Below, in pieces: positions 4,899 to 8,769 of a stretch of 8,769 nucleotides of DNA. Within the stretch, counting starts at the first letter, position 1. Each line of letters opens with the position of its first letter. The DNA is from Candidatus Hodarchaeota archaeon (GTDB taxonomy: Archaea > Asgardarchaeota > Heimdallarchaeia > Hodarchaeales > Hodarchaeaceae). Location of the stretch: NCBI GenBank assembly GCA_030589605.1, contig JAUUVJ010000148.1, positions 1 to 8,769 on the forward strand. The letters run 5' to 3'. The notes under the pieces were generated by a model. That model did not search any database, had not been told where the DNA came from, and worked only from the letters and a program-made list of their open reading frames with translations. A program made the position numbers and the translations under genes.

Positions 4899-6212
4899 AT
4901 GGGTACAAGTAATCAAATCTTAGCACTCGTTAAACAAGAATTGCAAAGCGCTAGAAGAACAAGATATGTAATTTTTACCTTTGTCCTGATGCCATTGGTT
5001 ATGTGGGGAATGCAGGGTGGACTACAAGCTTTCTTAGGTATTTCAATGACCAGTGGTCAAGCAGGCGAAACAATTTACATTGTCAATTATGATATTGATG
5101 GAAATGGTACTCTTGATTTAGGAGATATTTTCATCCAAAGACTAGTTGCAAGCTCAAATCAGAATGATTCTATCATATCTGGAGCAAAAATCAATTCAAC
5201 AGTTTTTGCAGGGTTATCATATTCGGAATTGATGAACAGAACAAAAGGTTCTGAAACAGCAAATGACTATACTCCACTCATCGTTATTCCAGATAATTTT
5301 ACTGCAAATTACGATACTCTCAATCATTCTCAAATTGAAATGTACACAATGCCTGGGGGTATTCTTGGATCAAGTATGCTAGAGGCTGCTGTTCAAATGA
5401 TTGTGTCTCAACCCCCTTTCACAGAAATCACTGTTCATAAATATGTCAATTTGAATCAGACTACTATAGTTTTTGACAATGAAGAAGGCGCTGCGTCTGG
5501 TTTCGGTATCGGATTTGTTGGAATGATTTCAATTATGGTAGCTGTTATGGCTCCTGCGCCATTTGTTAGCACTTCCTTCGCAGGAGAACGAGAAAAGAAA
5601 ACAATGGAATCTCTTCTAGCTTTACCAATATCACGATTCAACATTCTGTTTGCTAAGGTATTAGCAGGGATGGTTCTTATTGGAATCTTCACTTTAATGA
5701 ATATTGTAGGTTTATTTATTTTTTCAGCCTTAATTAATTCGATTGGAACACTAGGCGGCAATGGAGCCGCTGAAGGATATGCTGCTATTTTCGCTATTGA
5801 TACATCTCTAAAATTGGTGATATTAGCAAGTGTAATGATGTTTCTATCAGCCTTTGTAGCTATAGGGATTGGTATTTCAATAGCCAGTTTAACAAAAGAT
5901 GTTCGTTCTGCAGAATCAATGTATAATATGTTCATGCTACTGCCTAGCCTCGCTGTTGGTATGATAACTCTTGGTGGTGGTATTCCAGAACAAGCCTTTG
6001 GAGGTGCTGGTGTGATTCTATATATCATTCCTTGGACTCATGCTCTAGCAATTTTATCAAAAGGGTTGTATCCTCAAACGTATGCATCAAGCGCCTTGAC
6101 AGGAAGCATTCCATTAGATTTAGTTTTCCATTTTGGATATATGATAATTCTAATCTTTGTTTTTCTGTTCATTGCTTCTAAAATATTCGAACGTGAAAGT
6201 ATCCTTACCTAA
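4899..6212 (+). CDS. ABC-2 type exporter permease, second paralog
   Basis: A 437-aa paralog of the preceding permease, colinear over its whole length. The first span is at about 22-46, the outer domain at 47-200, then spans at about 202-225, 250-280, 303-330, 341-360 and 405-426, with the same coupling segment (229-246) and the same ERESILT carboxy end. Seven sequons (N69, N89, N99, N113, N133, N142, N186) fall in the outer domain; their positions differ partly from those of the first paralog. The outer domain and the loop at 281-302 are the most divergent parts, the membrane core and coupling helix the most conserved. Conservation of both copies in one operon points to a heterodimer, not a spare copy. 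A C-run/T-run tract follows the TAA and ends the operon. Confidence 0.92.
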   Translation: MGTSNQILALVKQELQSARRTRYVIFTFVLMPLVMWGMQGGLQAFLGISMTSGQAGETIYIVNYDIDGNGTLDLGDIFIQRLVASSNQNDSIISGAKINSTVFAGLSYSELMNRTKGSETANDYTPLIVIPDNFTANYDTLNHSQIEMYTMPGGILGSSMLEAAVQMIVSQPPFTEITVHKYVNLNQTTIVFDNEEGAASGFGIGFVGMISIMVAVMAPAPFVSTSFAGEREKKTMESLLALPISRFNILFAKVLAGMVLIGIFTLMNIVGLFIFSALINSIGTLGGNGAAEGYAAIFAIDTSLKLVILASVMMFLSAFVAIGIGISIASLTKDVRSAESMYNMFMLLPSLAVGMITLGGGIPEQAFGGAGVILYIIPWTHALAILSKGLYPQTYASSALTGSIPLDLVFHFGYMIILIFVFLFIASKIFERESILT

Positions 6213-6213
6213 A

Positions 6214-6231
6214 TCTCCCCTTTTCTTTTTC
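6214..6231 (+). terminator. C-run/T-run terminator after the ABC operon
   Basis: An 18-nt pyrimidine tract (TCTCCCC, TTTT, C, TTTTT, C) begins 2 nt after the TAA of the second permease. It closely resembles the tract after the PH pair (2514-2537), supporting a shared termination style. Confidence 0.55.
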
Positions 6232-6505
6232 ATTGATTGAAGTGGGAAGATCACTGTTAGAAATTCATTTGGAATTGACACTATGTTGTCCTAAATTAAT
6301 ACATATCTTTTATTTTCAAGTCCATTAGATGATTAATTTATTTCATGAAATCATAATACTACCTCAATTAGTTTTAAATTAAAATCAGATAAACATTTAA
6401 TGTTCAAATGGAATGCAAATCTCAAAAAGAACTTTTTTAAAAATTTTAGATCACTATGATTAGATAATTCTATTCTTAGAGGTCAGGTGTGTTTAAAAAA
6501 CTCAA

Positions 6506-6511
6506 TATATA
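6506..6511 (+). promoter_or_regulatory. Possible TATA box of the orphan membrane gene
   Basis: TATATA lies about 96 nt before the ATG at 6607, preceded by an A-rich stretch (TTTAAAAAA at 6492-6500) that could serve as BRE. It would give a leader of about 70 nt. The right arm of the inverted repeat at 6571-6578 (ATTAAATA at 6572-6579) is an alternative TATA, but it would place the start so close to the ATG that the GTGATC ribosome-binding site might not be transcribed. Confidence 0.3.
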
Positions 6512-6560
6512 GAAATACAAAAAAAAGAAAACTAAAACTCGACATTTAACGATAAATTCG

Positions 6561-6578
6561 ATTTAATCAAGATTAAAT
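6561..6578. promoter_or_regulatory. Perfect 8-bp inverted repeat upstream of the orphan gene
   Basis: ATTTAATC (6561-6568) and GATTAAAT (6571-6578) are perfect inverted copies with 2 nt between them, centred 37 nt before the ATG. It is a candidate operator. The base composition is AT-rich, which makes chance palindromes commoner, so confidence is limited. Confidence 0.35.
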
Positions 6579-6606
6579 AACCACACTCATAGAATGTGAT
6601 CTTATC

Positions 6607-7446
6607 ATGGCAACTATAATTGATTTGATAATTCAAATTTTTCAAAATTACCTTTTTTTCTTCACAGCGAATTTAAGCTTACCACTTGCAATTATTGCCA
6701 TTACTATCGGTCTTTTAGTCTATAGATTTGGAAAAAAGAAAAATCTTATGATAATGGATAGTACTATTGAATTATTTCAAAAGGAAAAAGGAGATAACAT
6801 TGCAGAGTTTAAATTAGCTGAAACGGCTACAGATGGAAGAACATACCTTGTTGAACTTAAAGAAGGACTTTCACTGCAAAACATTCGTATTCATTTTACA
6901 ATGATTCCACGACATCTGGTTATAAGTTATGTTGGAGCATTAATAAGAAAAAGAAAAGATTATCTATTGATTGAAGCGAATCCAACAAATAATGTTGTAT
7001 ATCGTTATCAAATAGAAATTATTCCTTTAAGAGAAGAAAAAAGAATTAAAAATCTGGTAGATATGCTTGGTCAATTAGAAAAAATTACTCTAACAAGTTC
7101 AAAGTATGAAGAAAAATGGGGTGTGTGGGTTAATGATCCAGACTTTTTCAGGTCAGTATTTCAAAATAAACCAGAAATTGTTAAGAATCTTTTTTCTCAA
7201 AGAACTCACGTTGTTAGGGTTTCTTATTATCCACTAGATAGCCCATCAATTCGTTTAGTCTCTGAAAATATTGAATTTGTAAATTCTGTTAAGGTAATGG
7301 ATATATTATTCGATTTAACTTCAACTATTGAAACTCTTGGGACAAAAAAATATTATACAAAACAGAAGGAAGCATTACGAACATTCAAAGATGATAAAGC
7401 TGAAGAAGAAAAAGCAAAACAAAAAGATAAACGATTTAAAATTTAA
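6607..7446 (+). CDS. Single-span membrane protein with a large cytosolic domain, unrecognised
   Basis: A 279-aa protein of unknown family. An apolar amino end (3-20) is followed by a clear membrane span at about 22-40, then RFGKKKN (40-46), so the remaining 235 residues are expected in the cytosol by the positive-inside rule. That part alternates short beta-rich stretches (51-140, for example 'RTYLVELKEGLSLQNIRIHF' and 'YRYQIEIIPL') with helices, and ends in a charged, lysine/glutamate-rich helix (254-279) likely to be exposed or disordered. No catalytic motif, P-loop or Cys cluster is visible; there are no cysteines. The ATG is supported by GTGATC at 6596-6601, 5 nt upstream. It stands alone, convergent with the minus-strand pair. 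The function is unknown; a membrane scaffold or sensor is a guess. Confidence 0.8.
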   Translation: MATIIDLIIQIFQNYLFFFTANLSLPLAIIAITIGLLVYRFGKKKNLMIMDSTIELFQKEKGDNIAEFKLAETATDGRTYLVELKEGLSLQNIRIHFTMIPRHLVISYVGALIRKRKDYLLIEANPTNNVVYRYQIEIIPLREEKRIKNLVDMLGQLEKITLTSSKYEEKWGVWVNDPDFFRSVFQNKPEIVKNLFSQRTHVVRVSYYPLDSPSIRLVSENIEFVNSVKVMDILFDLTSTIETLGTKKYYTKQKEALRTFKDDKAEEEKAKQKDKRFKI

Positions 7447-7460
7447 GAACTAGTAAATCT

Positions 7461-7492
7461 GAAAGTGTTCTTTATATTCACTTTTTATTCTT
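7461..7492 (+). terminator. Stem-loop and T-rich tract between convergent genes
   Basis: AAAGTG (7462-7467) pairs with CACTTT (7479-7484) around an 11-nt loop, followed by a T-rich run reaching 7493. It lies 15 nt after the TAA at 7446 and overlaps the stop of the minus-strand gene at 7485-7487, so it could end transcription of the plus-strand gene. The minus-strand reading has no T tract, so termination there is less clear. Confidence 0.4.
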
Positions 7493-8003
7493 TATCTTTG
7501 GAATGGATTAAACGTAATTTTTCTTGAATTTGATTTCTTAGATCGAATACGTCAACCCCTTTTTTTGGAAATTTATAGATCGGTAAATCGATATATTCAC
7601 CCTCTAAATCATCCTCAAATAATTTGATCATAAATCCTTTAGCACCATAGGCCGCATAAGAAACTGATAGAGCTACGATTGTGAAATCACTCCAATTATA
7701 TTTAAATTCTCGTTTTCCAATTTTAAGCTCTACAGTGTCTTTACCTATAATTAGTGTTCTTTTTACATAACGAGTATGGTAATAATATGTGAAAATAGCT
7801 GCCCCTAAAAGTAAAGATCCTATTGTTATAGGATTGATAGGAATACCAGGTACCCCTGTAACTTGTATAATCACTGCTCCAATGAAAATGAAAAAAATAG
7901 ATTCGAGCATTAAAACAATTCCATAAACAAGTAAGATTGAAATGTTGATATTAGTAGAAAGAGTAAATTCTTCTTTCGATTCAGAATTATGTGTTTGAGT
8001 CAT
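7485..8003 (-). CDS. Two-span membrane protein with a PH-like cytosolic domain
   Basis: A 172-aa protein. A polar amino end (1-20) precedes two hydrophobic spans at about 23-48 and 59-76, then YHTRYVKR at the inner face and a soluble domain at 80-165. That domain has the strand order expected of a bacterial PH-like fold: 'RTLIIGKDTVELKIGKREFKYNWSDFTIVALS', a strand 'GFMIKLF', then a terminal helix 'DVFDLRNQIQEKL'. The architecture matches the tandem DUF304 pair elsewhere in this window, but the conserved DR.LGIG..I.TAG segment is absent, so it belongs to another PH-like group if the reading is right. It is the second gene of a minus-strand operon, starting 4 nt after the upstream stop, with GGTGTGA overlapping that stop as its Shine-Dalgarno. 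The function is unknown. Confidence 0.7.
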   Translation of the reverse strand: MTQTHNSESKEEFTLSTNINISILLVYGIVLMLESIFFIFIGAVIIQVTGVPGIPINPITIGSLLLGAAIFTYYYHTRYVKRTLIIGKDTVELKIGKREFKYNWSDFTIVALSVSYAAYGAKGFMIKLFEDDLEGEYIDLPIYKFPKKGVDVFDLRNQIQEKLRLIHSKDKE

Positions 8004-8007
8004 TTCT

Positions 8008-8589
8008 TCACACCTTTTTCCAAAATTTCAAACGAGAATATTTTTGGTCTAGATTCGAAGGATGAAAAAGAGTGTCTCCACGCTTCGCAATAAAGCCTGT
8101 AGATTTACAAGTAGTTTTGTTTTTAAGATCAGCATAAACTAGACCCACTTCACGTTGGTTAAATCGTTCAAAGTGACCTTTAATCTTATCTGGTAGGCTC
8201 CCATTGCCGAAAAACAGTATCCAAGACCATTCAAATTGCATTACCTCCATTATCGCTCGAGCTTGTCGTATCCAGTTAACAATTGTGGACCATTTCACCT
8301 TTGAAGGATTTTTAAATTCTATAGCACAACAACAAACAACATAGGTAGGGGAAGCCAAAAAAGCAAACGCCCTAGATAAAACAAACCCTTTCCCTTTTAC
8401 TCCACCATATAATATAAGATCCATACTTTTTTCTGGTTCAGCTAAATGTTTGTCCTTCAGGATTTTGGTTAGATCTAAATCTCGAATCGCTAAGTCAAAA
8501 TTTGCGATCCATCTACCACCCTTCAGAAATAGACTTTTTTCCACAAAACGGAGATATTCCTCCTTTGCAGATAACTTAGGAATTGTCAC
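8008..8589 (-). CDS. Unrecognised 193-aa protein with possible PD-(D/E)XK nuclease-like core
   Basis: A soluble 193-aa protein with no signal or membrane segment. Residues 55-155 can be read as a restriction-endonuclease-like core: D57 in 'SMDLILYGG', then the strand 'YVVCCCAIEFKNP' with E91-x-K93, a following helix with Q109 ('IRQAR'), a strand 'WSWILFFGNG' and 'VGLVYADL'. The D...ExK...QAR order is that of PD-(D/E)XK proteins, but the proline of 'PD' is missing and the match is by eye only. Three cysteines in a row (86-88) are unusual. The start is GTG at 8589; an AAGGA lies about 14 nt upstream, too far to be a convincing ribosome-binding site, so the start is uncertain. It is cotranscribed with the two-span PH-like protein. 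It may be a nuclease or a degenerate, non-catalytic relative. Confidence 0.65.
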   Translation of the reverse strand: MTIPKLSAKEEYLRFVEKSLFLKGGRWIANFDLAIRDLDLTKILKDKHLAEPEKSMDLILYGGVKGKGFVLSRAFAFLASPTYVVCCCAIEFKNPSKVKWSTIVNWIRQARAIMEVMQFEWSWILFFGNGSLPDKIKGHFERFNQREVGLVYADLKNKTTCKSTGFIAKRGDTLFHPSNLDQKYSRLKFWKKV

Positions 8590-8620
8590 AGTACTTCAAA
8601 ATTCCTTGTATTGATATAGC

Positions 8621-8628
8621 TATAAAAA
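8621..8628 (-). promoter_or_regulatory. Possible TATA box of the minus-strand operon
   Basis: On the minus strand TTTTTATA reads from 8628 to 8621, 32 nt before the GTG at 8589. That spacing would give a very short or nearly leaderless transcript, which would explain the lack of a well-placed Shine-Dalgarno before the first gene. Confidence 0.35.
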
Positions 8629-8640
8629 TAATACGACAAA

Positions 8641-8672
8641 AGAAGTTAAGAAGTTAAGAAGTTAAGAAGTTA
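8641..8672. repeat. Four perfect tandem copies of AGAAGTTA
   Basis: The 8-bp unit AGAAGTTA is repeated four times without a mismatch and runs straight into an A17 tract. It lies upstream of the promoter of the minus-strand operon. The reading frame is not affected. Simple repeats of this sort change length easily during replication. Confidence 0.9.
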
Positions 8673-8694
8673 AAAAAAAAAAAAAAAAGGGGGG
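8672..8694 (-). repeat. A17-G6 homopolymer tract (C6-T17 on the minus strand)
   Basis: Seventeen A residues (8672-8688) followed by six G (8689-8694). Read on the minus strand it is C6 followed by T17, the same C-run/T-run order as the two plus-strand tracts at 2514 and 6214, so it may terminate a minus-strand gene lying beyond the right edge and insulate the promoter at 8621-8628. The exact lengths are prone to sequencing error. Confidence 0.6.
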
Positions 8695-8769
8695 ATTTTA
8701 TAAAAGTATTGATAAAAATGGTGAAATTTAGGAGAATATTTTTTAAAAATAAAAACAGCTTTTTAATAA
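8695..8769. other. AT-rich right edge without a recognisable feature
   Basis: Seventy-five nt of AT-rich sequence. No frame of useful length is open to the edge on the plus strand, and AGGAGAAT at 8731-8738 is not followed by a suitable start. I see nothing further in it. Confidence 0.4.

Larger units (their letters stand above)
6232..6606. other. AT-rich gap of about 375 nt with no gene
   Basis: No frame longer than about 20 codons with a plausible start was found by eye and no tRNA-like cloverleaf was noticed. It holds a perfect 12-bp palindrome ATTTCATGAAAT at 6340-6351, a TATA-like ATATAT at 6505-6510, an A-rich stretch at about 6514-6536 and a perfect 8-bp inverted repeat at 6561-6578. 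It is best read as the end of the ABC operon followed by the promoter and leader of the gene at 6607. A small RNA cannot be excluded. Confidence 0.5.

Noticed and set aside
5456..6028. A 190-codon minus-strand open frame opposite the second permease
   Set aside because: Same reasoning: a mirror of conserved sense codons, no ribosome-binding site, low-complexity translation.
3561..6212. A recent tandem duplication or assembly duplication of the permease gene
   Set aside because: Third codon positions differ throughout and the outer domains have diverged strongly, so the copies are old and real.
6232..6606. A tRNA or other structured RNA in the long gap
   Set aside because: No cloverleaf arms, TTCRA loop or GC-rich stems were found; the sequence is AT-rich with only short palindromes.
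8641..8694. A CRISPR array or phage attachment site at the right edge
   Set aside because: The repeat unit is only 8 bp, without spacers, and no integrase or tRNA is nearby; it is a simple tandem repeat.

Overview
The window is AT-rich and reads as archaeal chromosomal DNA. The reasons are archaeal Shine-Dalgarno cores of the GGTGAT type in front of several genes, TATA-like boxes, pyrimidine-rich (C-run then T-run) tracts after stop codons, a Tfx-like helix-turn-helix regulator, and dense N-glycosylation sequons confined to the predicted outer loops of the exporter permeases. The style of the proteins would fit an uncultured lineage such as Asgard archaea, but that is a guess; no marker gene here fixes the phylum.

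Layout, left to right. Positions 2-88 hold the last codons of an unidentified plus-strand gene. A small KdgF-like cupin (221-541) stands alone. A TATA box (581-588) and a cluster of three related 12-bp sites (590-644) precede an apparent three-gene operon: a Tfx-like HTH regulator (660-1127) and two paralogous membrane-anchored bacterial-PH (DUF304/YdbS-like) proteins (1134-1823 and 1830-2513), separated by only 6 nt each. After a T-rich tract and a 230-nt gap comes a second operon: an ABC ATPase with a TTG start (2744-3556) and two paralogous ABC-2 type permeases with large outer domains (3561-4883 and 4899-6212). A second C-run/T-run tract ends it. A 394-nt AT-rich gap carries palindromes and candidate promoter elements. 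Then follows an orphan single-span membrane protein (6607-7446). Facing it on the minus strand is a two-gene operon: a 193-aa protein with a possible PD-(D/E)XK nuclease-like core (8589 to 8008) and a 172-aa protein with two membrane spans and a PH-like domain (8003 to 7485). The right edge is low-complexity sequence: four copies of an 8-bp repeat, A17, then G6.

Working model (inference): the regulator controls its own operon through the 590-644 sites. The two PH proteins sit on the membrane as a probable heterodimer, next to a heterodimeric ABC-2 exporter with one ATPase. In bacteria, pairs of DUF304 proteins and ABC exporters are both known in envelope-stress and antimicrobial-peptide defence, so a membrane-stress or peptide/lipid efflux cassette is a reasonable hypothesis. 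The substrate cannot be read from the sequence. The most interesting items are the regulator plus its site cluster, the duplicated PH and permease pairs side by side, and the unrecognised minus-strand pair.
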